Part shown: positions 1-13,700 of the stretch, piece after piece | Numbering within the stretch: the first letter of the stretch is position 1 | Layout: each line of letters begins with the position of its first letter | Assembly: GCF_028389875.1 (NCBI RefSeq) | Contig: NC_084672.1 | Span: 1,137,501 to 1,201,500, forward strand | DNA: 64,000 nucleotides | Source of the DNA: Rhea pennata | Lineage: Eukaryota > Chordata > Aves > Rheiformes > Rheidae | Direction: 5' to 3' | Notes under the pieces: generated by a model | What the model was told of the DNA's origin: nothing | The model's input: the letters and a program-made list of their open reading frames with translations, nothing else | Database searches by the model: none | Position numbers and translations under genes: made by a program

Positions 1-1386
1 CACCACCAAATGACATGATTTGATGCAGGGCAAGCAGATGTCAAGAGCAGACCACTGCTTGCTGAGAGACATGTGTGCGGTTCCTGGCAAAACGTAGGGA
101 CAGCCAGTGCCTTGTCCAGCCTGCCTCTGCCAGCTGGGCTCCCAGCCACATCACCCTGATCCCTCTTTAAATCATCCAGGGAAAAACGCTACCAAAAAGA
201 AAATACAAAGCTTACCACACAGAAGGAATAAAATTCTCTGCCCACACTAGACCCTTTGAAACACCAAGCAGCACAGATGTCAGTCAAATCACTGCTCTGG
301 TGTGGTTTTATCCCTTTATTTGATTACTGCCAATGTAATCAAACCACTAAGCATCCTCTGCCAGAAAGCTGCAGGAGGCCTTAACATGGTGTATTAAAAA
401 TAGAAGAAACAAAATGAGACTTCTAGAGCCCCCACTGGCACCGACACTCGGAGCTGTTACTGCATGGGCCGGCTGTGTCTGAGTCACTGGAACGCCAGCT
501 CCGCGTTGCCTCCTGCTCTGCTGGGGCAGTGGAAAGGAGAGGCGGAAACCTGGTCCATGATACAAGAGGCATACAGTTAGACCTGTAAAACTCAGTGCTG
601 GAAAACAACCCTGCACACCCAGCATGGGGTCAGACAACTCTAGCTCACACGGGACCATCCCTGGTGCAGGCTCCAAGGCTTCACCAGCCAAGCAGGGTGG
701 CCAAAGCAAAGATCTCCCCAGGGCTGGCAGGATGCCTGAGCTGTCTGTCCAGCCTAAGGCAAGCTTTAGATCTTGCCTAGTGACCAAGTCCAAGACCCTT
801 CAAGCAGAAAGCTAAAAAGCAAATTACAGAAAGATTTGTTGTACTTGAACTGTACAACTGAAATATTGCACTTAAAAAGAAAAGAAAAAGAAAAGATGCG
901 AGATTACACTTTTTTCGGAGCTTAGGGATGTCAGGAAATACCTAAGAAGAGGTAACAAGTTCCATAAAATTGTCCATTAAACAACTCTCTTTGCTTGGTA
1001 TTTCTGAGCGCTAGTGGGTGAGCGACACCAGGAGCAAGCCTGTGCGAGCCGGTGCCTCCGGTGCCCCACGGCCCGGGGCCGCCTGCGACCGACCCACACA
1101 CCAGCCCTGGTGCAGACTCAGAGCTTCCTGCATGAAACATCAGCCCTGCTCAAGCACTGGGCATGCCACCGATTTCTCTCAGACTGAAAAGCTATTTTAA
1201 TGCAATTGTTTGCATGAAACAACAATATCTTGCTCAGTACCAGGGCTACTTAAAATAGGAAACACCTGGTGAATGGGTGAGAAAGATCCCTGCTGACTCC
1301 TGCAACAGGCATGTTGCTCACCATTGCCCATGACAGCATTGTGTCTGACACGCTTTATTTTCTTCCAATTCCAGGCAGCTGAAAAT

Positions 1387-1410
1387 AAAAAAAAAAAAAA
1401 AAAAAAAAAA
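1387..1410. repeat. A24 homopolymer
   Basis: Twenty-four A's on the plus strand in ADAMTS7 intron 16. No recognisable retroposon body precedes it, so it is listed as a simple repeat. Confidence 0.95.
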
Positions 1411-2259
1411 CTACTGAGAAAATATCTCTGCAGATGGAGGAAGCTGCACCTAAGGGGTAGATCTGCAGGGCTTCCTAATCTGGATTTCACTGTGTATTCT
1501 TTAGGTGTAATATTAGATGTACACTCCTTACTGGGGAGACCCGTAAGCGGCAGCGCTCGCTGCCTTGGCTGCCAGACACAGCCCGGCTCCCGGCAGCTCG
1601 GTGTGTGCCCGTGGGCTGGGATGGCCGGGTGCAGTGCGGGTGGCGAGGGGCAGCAACTCCCATGCCCCAGGGACACGCAAATCCCTGCCATGGGCTGCTG
1701 CTGCTTGACCCTGCGGGCTGACTGGGGCCGGGGGGCTGGGGCCGGACCCCTCGTGCTCAAATCGGTTCTTGTCTCAGCTGGCTGATTGCCTTGATTTAAA
1801 GGAACACAGCACACCAGCACCGCCTGGGGTGCTCCTGGGCAGTCCTGTGCGGATCCTCTGCAGATCCCTTGCAGCTTTACCCATTGCCTCCCTAAACACA
1901 ACCTAAGGCAGCCTGGCAGATATCTACCGCCCCAGACACAGATACAACACTGCTATCGCACGGGAGCTGCAGCTGGTATCGCCTCTGTGCAAGCCGCTTT
2001 TCAGCTCAGCCACGCTGATGCCAATCATTTGTCACCCCCAGCATTTTGCCTGCACTTCTTTAAAATGTCAGCAGCCCTGAGACTTCCAGCCCTCCGCAGG
2101 TTTCCAAGCCAGTGAGGAAGCCAAGCCTGACTACCTTCCCCGCGCAGGGCCAGAGCCTTCTGCCAGGCCCTCCTGCCTCAGTCCCACGACTTCTGCCTTT
2201 GCTGGAGCAAATATTCAAGACACAAATCTTGCTCCAGAGAGCTCAGTTTCCCAAAGATA

Positions 2260-2590
2260 ACCCCCAGCGCGCAGTTATTGCTTCAGTTCAGTTCGTCGGG
2301 GTTTGTGGAGTTCAGCGCTCTGGCTCCTGCGGTTTTTGCAGTTCTGCGAACTCTGCCCAGCTTGCCGCTACGGTGGTACAGGGAGCAGCTGCAACACTGC
2401 GCGCGGGGTCACACGGAGGCTGGCATCCCTCTGACGCGCGAAGCGGCGCCTTTGCAGACGCAGCGCGGACTTGCTCTAAGCAGTTTCATAGCTCAAACGC
2501 AGATCTGATCTGGTGCCCGTCTCTCTCCGCGCGGCTACCACGTTTGCTCTCGGACATCGATGGCGACTGCCTGCCGCCGCGTGTATGAGC
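2260..2590. other. CpG-rich patch inside ADAMTS7 intron 16
   Basis: About 330 bp with many CpG dinucleotides (for example ACTGCGCGCGGGGTC, CTGACGCGCGAAGCGGCGCC, CTCCGCGCGGCTACC) in otherwise CpG-poor intronic sequence. No exon, tRNA or known repeat was recognised. It could be an intragenic promoter, enhancer or the remnant of a GC-rich element. Confidence 0.5.
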
Positions 2591-4223
2591 TCAAGTGTTT
2601 TCCATCTGAGTTTCAATTTACTTTACAACAGTGCTTGCTAATGTATCTAAATTGGCCCCAAAATCATTTTTGACCTTTTGTGTGGAAACAGCACAATCAA
2701 GAACATCCCGTGCTAGACGGCCCTTTTTTTCCCATATGAAAAATGATCATCATGTTCAAATCTAGATGAAAACCACCCAGTTTGGCACACGGACAGAAAG
2801 CTGTGCTGCCTGAAACCTGCTGAACATCTGTCCCGCCATCATCTACTTCACACTGCACACAGCCTGGGCACCACAGGATGAAAAAGGCCCCTTTGCACCA
2901 GGAAACTTGCATTAGGCCCAAGCCACAAGACATAAACAGCAGGGTTAAAAGAATACAGGACTTGTCCAGTACCTACTTGCCGAGTTTCCTGCAGGCAGGA
3001 GGTAAGAAAGCCTGTCCTGTAACCCCAACCGCGTTTCTGTCATGCAGCCGACCTTTGCCCGCAGAGCAGCACCCGCGAACGCACCAGGGTCACTGTTCGC
3101 ACAAGCAGTCCCATTAAGAGCACGGCAGGATTACCCTCTAACCCCAGCCTTGCTCCTGAGACAGGAGAGGGAGCAACCCCTGGCTCGATGGGGATGAAGG
3201 CAAAGCACCCCTCGAGGCACAGCTTCTCAAGCTGCCTGGCTCCCCAGCGCCAGCACCAGCAGTCCTCGACTCAACCCCTGCCCCAGGAGCTGCTGCAGCG
3301 AGAAGGACCTTCCCTTCACAGGGAGTTCTTCTTTAAAGAAAGTCCTGGATTATGGAACATCTATACTGTTATTGGGATGGGCAGAAGTTGCTGAATGGAA
3401 AAATAGCAGCTAAATATCAAACTGGTCAGTGCACATTTCAATGAATATTTTCATACTTTCAAACAGCTAGGCATGCGTGCTAGGGAAGATCACAGCCCAG
3501 GAATGAGACTGGACCGAGCTCAGGCTTTTCATGCAGGCCCCAAGGCGCTGGGCAGGCAGGGGAGCTCCTGCTGCATCCAGCACTGGCCTGGATCCCACCT
3601 GCAGCAAAGGAGCACAGGAGAGAAGAGCAGCCATCAGTAAGCAAAGGCAAAAATAATGCCCTGTCTCGTGGAGCTCGTGTCTCCATGGCACGTTCTGGGG
3701 GCATCTCAGGTCTCGGAGACGTACCTGCAAGCACTCTAGTAAAGGGATGTGGGAAGCAGGAGGACTCCTGTGTACGTGAGTGTAAAGGCTGGCCTAGGAC
3801 AGCAGCGGCTACAGCCCTTCACTCCCCCTGCTAGGGCCCTCAGTTACTCTTTGTGACCTTAAACACACGCGACGAGCAACGGCTGAGCACGACCTGCAAA
3901 ATGAGCAGTAGTCGGGTTCGTCTTAGTCCCTGCAGCCACTAGCAGTGCAACCACAGTTAATCTGAGTGGAAAACGTATTTCCCCCACCTCTCGTGTTGTG
4001 AAAAGCCTCTGCAAACTTCACCTTTGCACAGGACTCAAGCCTCGGTTCTGCAGGGAATCATCCATTTCAAGGTGGCGAAATCACATGGAAGAGCATACCC
4101 AGGAAAAGATGTGGCAGGTTGGTTATGGCAAATAGGCAGCAGCCCCCAGGGAAGCATGTTATCTTGGCAGCCTCCATCCCTGACATTTCCTGATCCACTG
4201 GCCATATCCTGATTTTACAATTA

Positions 4224-4283
4224 GTGTGCGCGTGCATGTGTGTATATATACTCGTGTGTGTGTATGTGTGTATATACACACAC
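4224..4283. repeat. Compound GT/TA alternating repeat
   Basis: About 60 nt of alternating purine-pyrimidine sequence (GTGTGCGCGTGC, GTGTATATATAC, TGTGTATATACACACA). It contains an inverted repeat centred on TATATA near 4272 and is the kind of sequence that can form Z-DNA or a cruciform. Confidence 0.85.
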
Positions 4284-7200
4284 AGAGTCTTTTCTGGAGG
4301 GAGGCAACTGTATCCAAAAGGAAGTTAATTGGCAGGAAAAGAACTCTCTTTGGCAGCCTTCTGCCACAGTCATAGTTAATGGATAAATGAACCGATAAAG
4401 CCTCCTGCTTCCACTCTGCAGCACTTACAGGGTGAAATTTTTAAGGATGACCTCACTTTCAACGTTCTGCTTTGCTATCTTCTCTTGTCCTTCTTTTTGC
4501 AACACATACTTAACCCATGACTTGGGAGAGCTGTAAATAATAACAACCACAATCAGCTGAGACTGATATGAACCTACCAAAGCTGCTGAATTCTGCTGAA
4601 AAGAGGAAACTCCTAAACTCCATGGCTCCAAGGCTCCTGAGGCTTCGGAGTGCCAGCTGCTGGTGGAGCTCGCTGTGCTGAGACCCTGGTGCTGTTTCTC
4701 CACAAGGGGACACAAGCTATGAACTTCCTCACAGACTGACTCCTGTCCGATTTGCTCCTGCATTTCCCTTCTACTTTGGAAACTAATTAATCAAAAGTTA
4801 CAATTAAAAGCTGGTGTTAAATAGAAGCCACTGACCTCGACTCACATCTTCCTCAGTTCTACACTCACAATACGTTACAGGCATTCAAATGATCCGCTGC
4901 CCCGAGCTCTCACAGCAAATATACACAAAAAGCCCAGTGAACTCCTGTAGCACTAAAATCTGCACGGTTCAGGGAAGGCATTAACATCTATCTGCTAGGA
5001 ACTTCCAGGCAACATTTCCAAGCACATGTTGCTTTGTAGCTGCCCGGAGCGGGGTCCCTTCCAGAGACTGGCCAGCAATGGCCAGGGTATTAGTGCCTGA
5101 AGCAAACGCTGGCAAAGCCTCCTCAGGCAGCTGGGAACATGGCTTGCCTCAGTTTTGTGTGCATGAGGTGTGCACGTGGACACATATTCACCTATTAATA
5201 GAGCTTGCATGCACCCTTTTTGCAATTACAGAAAACGACAAAAAAATGCTAATTTGCTTCAATGGAAAAAAAGAATTGCTCTTTGAATTCCCTTTGTTTT
5301 GCACACACATAGATTTTTTTTTCTTTTTCTTTTTTTTTAAACGCTTACTTAAAGCCCTAAGGACAGCCTGATGTGGGCCGTGAGCTGCCACGTGCGTGTG
5401 TTTAAGGCTGTCTGTGAGCGAGCTGTCTGGGCACGCAGCGCGCTGGGACCGGCTGCGCTCCCGGCCAGCCGCGACAGCAGCTCAGCTGCAAACCGAGACC
5501 TCCTCGAGCTCCTGCGGGGCAAGCAAAAATAGACTTTTGGCACCTCACAGAGCAAAATTCAATCGAAAGCATTCGTGCCCCAGGCCCTGACACTGCTGCT
5601 CTTGAGGAAGGATGTGCAGGAGCCAGCCGCCCCTCTGCAGGCTGGGCGGGCTGGTGCCCTCCGGCTGGGCAGCCCCTTGCAGCCGTGTGAGCCAAGGGCT
5701 GACAACGGCCTGCGCTGCGCTCGCACCTACCGCCTCTGCTAAGGGAGCGCTGAAAAAGCCAAAAAACCTCAAGAGAGATCCTTCCAACTTCTGTTTATGG
5801 AATAAAAGGAAAACATTGCTTTCTATTAGTCCTGAGGAGCGCAGTGAGATAAAAAGACCACACACGCTCACACACACACATCCCTCAAAAGCTTCACATC
5901 CTGCTCGAGCCAGGGGATCTCAGGGACGTGCGGGGTTCAAAGAGAGGGTGCGACACCGTGCGGGTGCTGTCCGGACTGCCCACTCCTTTTCTCCAATGAA
6001 CACCCTGAAGTTCAGCCTTCATCCTGCCGACCAGGCGGCCCTGTAGCCTCCTCAGGCAGCTGTACCCGCAGCCCCACGCGCACCTCCAGCTGCTGAACAT
6101 ACTGCCTGCCTCGGGGGGCCCAGCGGGGATGTTCACCCATCTGCCTGCACGCACGCAGCACGCTATCGTGCTCCAGAATGGGGTGAGAAACACAGGAACA
6201 CATTTCTGGGGATCAAACTGCAAGAACCGTCTGCCAGCGAGGAGCCGGCTGGTGCGGCAGGGCTGCCTCGCTTCCCGTCTCCATGCGGATGGCTTCTCCC
6301 TGCTGTGGCTCTGCAGAGCCCTTTCGAGCAGCGGGTGACATACACATGGAGGCAGCTGTGGCTGCTGCCCACCCTGTGGTGGAGCCAGCACTGGCTTTCC
6401 AGGGCACCGAGGCAGGTGTCTCTCACTGCCTGGCCCTGGCTCAGCCAGTCCCAGGGCCCGCGCTGGGACATCGCGCTGCTGCTGCATTACCCCCTCTCAG
6501 CTTCAGAGCAGCTCAGGGCACGGATGTGCCTCAGGGTTTGAGGAGATCGGTTGGACTTCTCTAACTCCTGCCCTCCTTGAGGGACATCAGCAAATGCAGG
6601 TGCATTTGACAGACGCCTTGGGCAGAAGGCGGTTTCCCAAATCCTGCACCAAGGCTGGGAGAGAAGCTGCTCCCTGCTTTTCCCATTGTGGTGCCGGTTA
6701 CAAACCTCTGCAGCCCATGTCAGCACACCAGAACCCCTGCCCCTCATGAGAACCAGCCCAGCCAGCGGCTCCCAGCCCTGCATGGGGAGGAGAAGGGAGG
6801 AAGAGGAGAAGAAAGTATCCACGGGACGAAGAGGCCCGTGGTCCCAGTGATGGGTAGTGCAGGAAACCCCTGCTGTGGTGGCCGTGTGGTGCCGGCAGGG
6901 CCGCCCTGCATAAGCCCAGCCACGGCGATGCATGGGGCAGGCTCCAATTTGCTCTCCAAGAAATTCCTGAAATGGTCCCCTTCCCGCCAGAGGGTCAGCC
7001 AGGCTGGAGAGCAGCCATCTGATGTTTGTTTGGTTTCTTTAAAGCTCTTTTGTTTCAATCAACCTGAAGGCTTAGGAGCAACCGGCGCAGTAACAGGACA
7101 CCAAGCCAAGAGGAAAGAGCTGATAAAGCGTGGACTCCCTGCTGCTGAGTGCAGCGGGGGGTTACGGGATATTTATGACCTCAGCAGATGTTTCTTTTTT

Positions 7201-7652
7201 CCTTTTTAACCTACTGAAACCAAAGACAAAAGAATTTCTAAGGCAAATGCCAGCAGACTGCTCTGATGTGTCTCAGGGTGTGATGTAGAACATGGCACTG
7301 GCTATAAGCACTTTCTTAACAGCGTATTTTGCCGATTTTGCCACAGCCTGCCCATCTCAGAAGCCTGCCATGGCTGGTGGTGCTGCGCCCCAGCACAGGA
7401 GTCCTGCCTGGTACCCTGGTGGAAATCCCTGCCTGTCACAGTCCCGCTGGCATTTGCATCTTCTAGAATGAGAAACAGATCAGGGGACTAAAAATGAAAA
7501 AGCAATTTCCAATGGCATGTGCTGCATCGCTGGAGTTTTGTACATGCCTGTGTCACAGGGATACTCTGGGGCTCATCCACTCCTCTATTGCACTCGCAGG
7601 CGTCACAGCCCAGGCTGCGGCAGTGTGCTGGCCGGGGCGGGGGGACACTCAC

Positions 7653-7794
7653 CCGTGCCGCAAGTAGCAGTGCACTTTGTCCAGGAGCCATAGCGCCAGA
7701 GGAACTCTGCCTGCTGAATCTCGTTCTCGCTCTCCGACTCCCTTTGGATGGTGTACTGGTAGCGGACGCCTGGGTTCGTTTCCTGAAACAATAG
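7653..7794 (-). CDS. ADAMTS7: ADAMTS7 coding exon 16 (end of spacer, start of TSR2)
   Basis: Acceptor tctccccacag, donor gtgagt; 142 nt, residues 798-844 plus 1 nt. It encodes [19 protein letters not shown], a variable acidic linker, then the TSR2 start [14 protein letters not shown]. It is the last exon I can find; the rest of TSR2 must be encoded further left, outside the window. Confidence 0.94.
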
Positions 7795-10700
7795 CTGTGG
7801 GGAGACACAGACAATCAGAGACATATTTTGTATAGAGAAATCAGGGTTGGCTGTTGCAGCCAAAGGGCTTCTCAGCACTTTGTGTCAGTCAGGAGACAAC
7901 AGAGCACTGATGCGGCACAACCTGCCCAGCGCGGCCATAAGGGACGTCATTCCCTGGCCAGCTCTGGAGGAGAGCAGCACCTGTCCCCTCTTACTTTCTG
8001 TTGGCAGGGCAGCAACGCTGTGGCTGCTACCCCAGCAGTACTACGCATCCATCTGCCAAAGAGTGAATAATAGCAGATGGCCAAACCAGTGTAAAGGCAA
8101 TGGAACTGCCCCAGCAGACCCTGCTGAGTTCATCAGGTTTACGTGAAAATAAGATAATAACAAAACAATAACAGTAAGAGCGTTGGTAACTGCCAGGACT
8201 TTGGTTTCATGTCTCCCTTGACACAGTCTGGAAGGACTGCCCTGATAATCCTGTTCTGTCTCACCGCCAAATGCAGGCCCATCCAAGGACCTTCTCAAGG
8301 TTCAGTGTGCCGTGTGTCCTTCCTGGTGAAGGCTCAGATGAGGCTGCTGAAAGATTTGCTAGGGAAGCCCAGGTAAGGTTGACTCTGAAGCAGCGCGGAT
8401 GGCCCACACCCTTTCCAGAGTGTGACTCACTCAGGGACTCACAGACCTAGTGGCCTCAGAGAACATCAGTCGCTTTCCAGCAGTCCCTGGGCTTTCCCTG
8501 GGGGTTCCTGTGCTGAGCGCACACACATCAAAAACTCTGCTGGGCAGACACAACTCCTCACTAAGCAGATACCAAAACAGTTGCAGAGCAGAGCAGAGGT
8601 CAAGAGTGTCTGCTGAGCCGCAAGCAGATAGCCCAGCCTGCTTGGCCCACGCTCACATGCAGCTGGGGCGCAGGAGAGGTTGGGGCAGGACGTCCAAACT
8701 GCCTCGGCTCTAGAGCCACGTTAGTTCAGATCTGCACCTCCAAGTTGCTGAGTGTGTGCGTCAGGTAGCAACAGGCTAGTGCAACAAGGCTGTATCTGGC
8801 CCTGCAGCCTCACACCCTTGCACCGTGCACAGTGACAGCAGGGCTTCATCTACGTCCTGGAATAAGACATTCCCAGAGTAACTTCTGACCTGTTGTGGTC
8901 TAAGAACGGCTTAGGAAAATAGGAAATAACTGACAAGCAGCCAGCTCCAAGCAGTATTTGGCTGGCGAAATACACTTGAAGGAATTTCATTAATTTCTCT
9001 CCACTTGAAATGTGATTCTTGCTGTTTTCAAAATGAACGAAGCAGCTTCTACAGCAGTTAATATAAATGCAGTCCAAAGCATCTCCAGGACCAATCAGCA
9101 CTCTCGAAAGCCTGTGAGTTTAGCCTTGTTTTTTCAGTCTAAGTGCTCCCATTATTGCCAAAGCTTTGTTGTTCTTGGAGCTTTGGCAAGAGAGACGGCA
9201 TCTTTCCAAAACCTCTTCATGAATATTGAAACATTTTTGTCAAAAGGTTTTAATCAGGTTACAAATCCCAGACAGCTTTCTAGAGATTTTCTGGTGTTAT
9301 GCACGCCAGTGATCACATTAACAGGGGAAAGCAACACTTGGAGCAAGATGAACTGAGGGTTCCTCTCACATTTTTCCTGAATGTCTGCTAAAACCATTTC
9401 TGTGACACAAATGCGAAATGCAAAGTTTCTGGCTGCTTGACTTTGTCAGGTGTGACTCCAGGGCTAGCTTGTGCAAAGAGGGCTGGTGCTCGTGAAAGCA
9501 CAGTCGGGCTCAGATGCTGAGCTTTAACTACAGGGCAGAAACAGCAGCATGGGGATCGGCTCCTGGCTGTCTGCTGGGACAAACCCACCTTGTCAGCCAC
9601 CTGTCCTGTCCCTACCACAGCCCTTCTGCAGTTCCGACATGCTCATACCCCAGGTGCTGAGCCTCACACACTACAGGAGGTTGCAGTAAACCAGGTTAAG
9701 TCTGGCAAGGGGGAGCTCTGCTGCTCCTGTGGCTGATGCACGGCCATATCTCTGCTCATTCCTAAAGGCAGAGGCTTTTTGCCATGCTGGACCCGAGTGG
9801 TGCATGGTCCAGAATGTCTCCTGCCAAGGCATGGCTGAATCACGCAGACATGGCCCACAGCCAGGACATAAGACGTGTGGCACAGCCACTGTCCTCCCCT
9901 TTGCTCAGTACAGGGGTATCCTGGCTCAGGGATGCCAGATGGGGCACTCCCTTTGCCCTCCAGCATAGCTCTGATTGGGATGCAGTTTTTTTGGCAGGCA
10001 TAAAAAAAAGCTTCATATCCCAGGGTAGATCTATGTCAGCCACTGCTGTCATTCCCTCTTCACCAGAGCACTCCACAGAGGAGGCAAATGCAAACAAAAC
10101 TAAGTTAGGAAATCTGGACTCTGCAGAATTACAAACCCCCAAAACTTCTAAAAGCTCCCTCTTTCCTCTCCCCAGATAAGTGAGCCCAGGCTGCAGCTCA
10201 CTAAGGGACTCTCTTATTTCCTTCTTCTGTTGCACTAATTAAGGCAAAACACCCAGGAGAGGCAATCCTCTTCTTCATTTATCAAGGGGTAGTTAAAAGG
10301 GAAAAAACAAGGTTAAAATACAGTCATCAAGCAAACCTCTAGGGCCCAAGTGTAATTCACTCATATGTCCTGTTTGGTTTGATTTCAAAGACATATTTTT
10401 ACACTGCAGACTACGTAATCCTTTGAGACACTTATTGTTCGGATTTGTAACTGCAGCGGTCAAAAACGACCAGATCTTGTACCACAAGAAATTTCAGTCT
10501 GGTCCTGCCTGTGCCACAGTCACTGCAACAGTTCCCATGGGCTTCTCTTGGGGAAAAGCTGGCTTTATGGCCATGAGGATGTTGGCTCTCAAAAGCTCTA
10601 CATTAACCGGCAGAGTCCTCACTATTAACTCAGCCTGGTTGTCGTTTCTAGGGGCAAAAGGCATGTCAACAGCAGCAGAAAATGGCTTCCTGGAAATCTG

Positions 10701-13700
10701 CATGGGAATAGCTGCCCTTAAGTCATGGTGCCTTGTTACCTCTCAGCTGGCCTCTGCACAGATATTTATAACCCCTGCAAAGCTGTGCAAAGCTCATTAA
10801 AATATAAACCATGCTGAAAAATAATCCCCCTGGCAACTGTTTTCCATGGAAATAAGGTGAAAATTAATAGAGTAGGATTTGTTTGCGAAATAGGGCAATT
10901 TTCAGATCAGCACCAGAACTCCTGCTACTGCAATTCAGAAGGGGTTTAGTAAGATTCAAGTAGGGCTCTGATGAAGAGTGACACACCAGACATGAATCTG
11001 AGAAAAGGCTTCCTGGGGATGAAGGACAACAGAAATGAGTTTGGACTGCCTGGGCTACTCACTGGAAAGCCTCGGATACTTGGGAAAGTAACTTTCCTTT
11101 TAGAAACCATGAGTAACTTACCAGCTGCAGGGAAACTAATACCCATTCTCATTATGTCTGAAAACACAAAGACTCTCTTGCTGACCCGGAGGTATTGGGA
11201 TCGTTAGAGTAAACAGTTCACTCTAAAAATGAATAAACTCTGAAATTCATTAACTGCTCAGTCTGCTCCCATGACAGTCTGCTCTACTCAGGGAGGTCTT
11301 CTGAAGTGAACACTGTCAGGGAGCAGGAGACCCCCTCACTTCCACCATCCTGAAAATACATTTGTGCAATGGTATTTTTTAATATATTACATTTTTGGAC
11401 TATGTGGTTAATTCTAATCTCTCCTGTCCAAAATCAGCTTTTCACTTTAGGCACAGAGACAGGTCCCAGGTTTTCTCTCCACTGCCAATGGCCAACAAAA
11501 GGCAATGTCACTCCCAAGACAGATGCAAGCCTCGTTAAAGCCTCAGGGTCTGATGAAAATAATGGCCTCATCTAGAGGGAGAAGTAGCTTAATGGAAATT
11601 CCCATATGGAAAAAAAGGGTAAAACTGAAATTTCTTCTTTGTTTGTTTCAGGCAATGTCAAATTATCCTTAGGATTTTAAAATTCTGCCCCAAGTGTTTT
11701 TGTTATGAAGTGGAGCCTGACCTGTAATGCCCTTGACAGCATCATCTGTGTTTCAGACTTGCTTGTGTACCCAGCAAGGAATGAGAGCCGAGGGTGATTC
11801 ACCCCTTACGGCAAAGGGCCACGCTTCTTGCCAAGACCTGAGGCAGTGCAGAGGTTGGCAAGGTGCCGCTGAGGAGTGCACCGCATCGCAGGGGGACGAT
11901 GGCAGGCCACCTTCCTGCGGCGATGCATGGCACCACGATGCAGCAGCCCCATAACTCCTCACTGTCCACACCTGGGTGAGGGGACGCAGTCACAGGGCTG
12001 CTCCCAAAACCCACTTTAACTGGCAGGCTTGTTAGCCCTGCTAGAAACATTGTGATCTCTTCCCCTACTGCTGATAAGATATAGAAATGACCTCAGGAAG
12101 CAGGCTATTTCTTTTCATATTCTCTCTCCTATGTAAATATTTTGAGGAATGCTGCAGACTGGACTAGCTTCAGCTGGAAAGAACGTGGGCCAGATCCACC
12201 CACTAATTTTGAAACAGGCACTGCAGGCCAGCAGTATCTTTTTGGCTGCAGATCATGTTTGCTCCCAGAGAGAGTCACTGCATGACGAGAGGCGGGCACA
12301 GCACAGTCTGCTCTGGGCAGCTGGCCGGTCCCTTGGCGGAGGTGGTGCTGTGCTCCTCAGCAGACTAGCGGTCAGGCTGCTCCTGGCATAGACATCCCTG
12401 TGCTACTGGCCCCGTCCCTCATCCTCGAGCTGGGGATGGAGGCATTTGCCCTTGGAAGCAGGTGAGTCACTTCTGCTTTTTTGAGTGTCATTGTGCCAAT
12501 GGACTAAATAATGCCCATTTTAAGTGCCATAATGGACCGCCCGAACACAGCCCTGCCACGTACCCTGACCATGACCAACAAGAGCCCAGACAATACCTGG
12601 ATCCACACGGGCTCCGCAGTGGGCCCTGGCGATGTGAGGTTCTCCCAGTTTCCTGTCCTTGCATAGGTAAAGGTGGTCCCAGCCACTCTGTAATCCCCAT
12701 TCCACTGGATGGTCCAGCCACCATTCAGGAAATACTTCTCTGGGTCTTCGCTCCGCAGGGCCAGAAAATTTCCAGCTTCTGCAACTTCTTCAATCCTAAT
12801 CTCTCGGGCTCCAGCTGGTATAATCCCAATATCAACATACCCTAGGAACATAACTGAACATTAGTCTCAGGCCAATCAAGGAATACTGTGCCAGGCACAA
12901 TCCATCCTCCAGGTTGAGTTGCCAACATCAGATCAATTGCTGTATCTTTGCGACTGTGTGGTGGGCTCAAACAAAACTGCCTTTCCTCTCCAGTGGGCAA
13001 CAAACACTATTTTGCACTGAATTTAGTTACGTTCTCTGCTGGGAAAGCCCACCAGAGCATGAAGCACTTCTCACACGAGCACTGGCAAGGCATTTACTAT
13101 ACTTTCACTATGCCCTTTTCAATCTCCAAATCCTCTTAAACCTTTTCGAAATGGCTCCAGCCTGCACAGATTTGTTTTCAGTAAATGGAAATTTTTCTTC
13201 TGAGGAGCAAGAAGTGGAAAGATAATCAACTCCACACCTCCCTGTGCTACTGCTCAAATCTTATCTAAGCAAGTTTGGATTTAAAAAAGACTCCAAATGA
13301 ACAGTACCAGTGAGCCTGGCTTTTACTTCTGAGTGCAAATCAAATAAGTAAAACTGAAAGGAAAGCCTATCTCCCTCAGTTTCCTGAATGTGCCATCCAT
13401 AGCTCTCAGGAACAATAGCACTTGCTAAGCAATTTGCTTCTCTATATGTTGCTTCCACTCTCTCACATGGAAATTTCTGCAGCAATGTAACCAAAGGGAT
13501 TTTGTTTGCAAACCAACCTCTGTCACCCTGCACTGCTGATAAAGGGAAAAAGAAGCTCTATAGACCATGGGTGTTTGTTTTAAGGAAATCATTTAAAACA
13601 ACAATCCACTCTTCCCCCCCTCTCAAACAGCTGTGATCTTTGTTTTTGCTCAAACTCCATTTTGTTCACCTGACTGGTTTGCACTGATGTGTTTGGTTAG

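Larger units (their letters stand above)
1..7652 (-). other. ADAMTS7: ADAMTS7 intron 16 (partial)
   Basis: At least 7.65 kb of intron left of exon 16. It was searched on the minus strand for the cysteine pattern of the rest of TSR2 and none was seen. It holds the A24 run, the CpG patch near 2.3-2.6 kb, the GT/TA repeat near 4.25 kb and a T-rich tract at 5314-5338. It is GC-richer than the other introns. A short unrecognised exon cannot be excluded. Confidence 0.6.

Noticed and set aside
1197-1901. Open frame of 234 codons on the minus strand, tested as a missing ADAMTS7 exon
   Set aside because: It contains a homopolymer translated as poly-Phe and lacks the TSR cysteine and tryptophan pattern expected after exon 16.
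10494-10703. Open frame on the minus strand in intron 15 that looked protein-like
   Set aside because: No splice sites in the right phase, no recognised domain; ADAMTS7 joins exon 15 to exon 16 perfectly without it.
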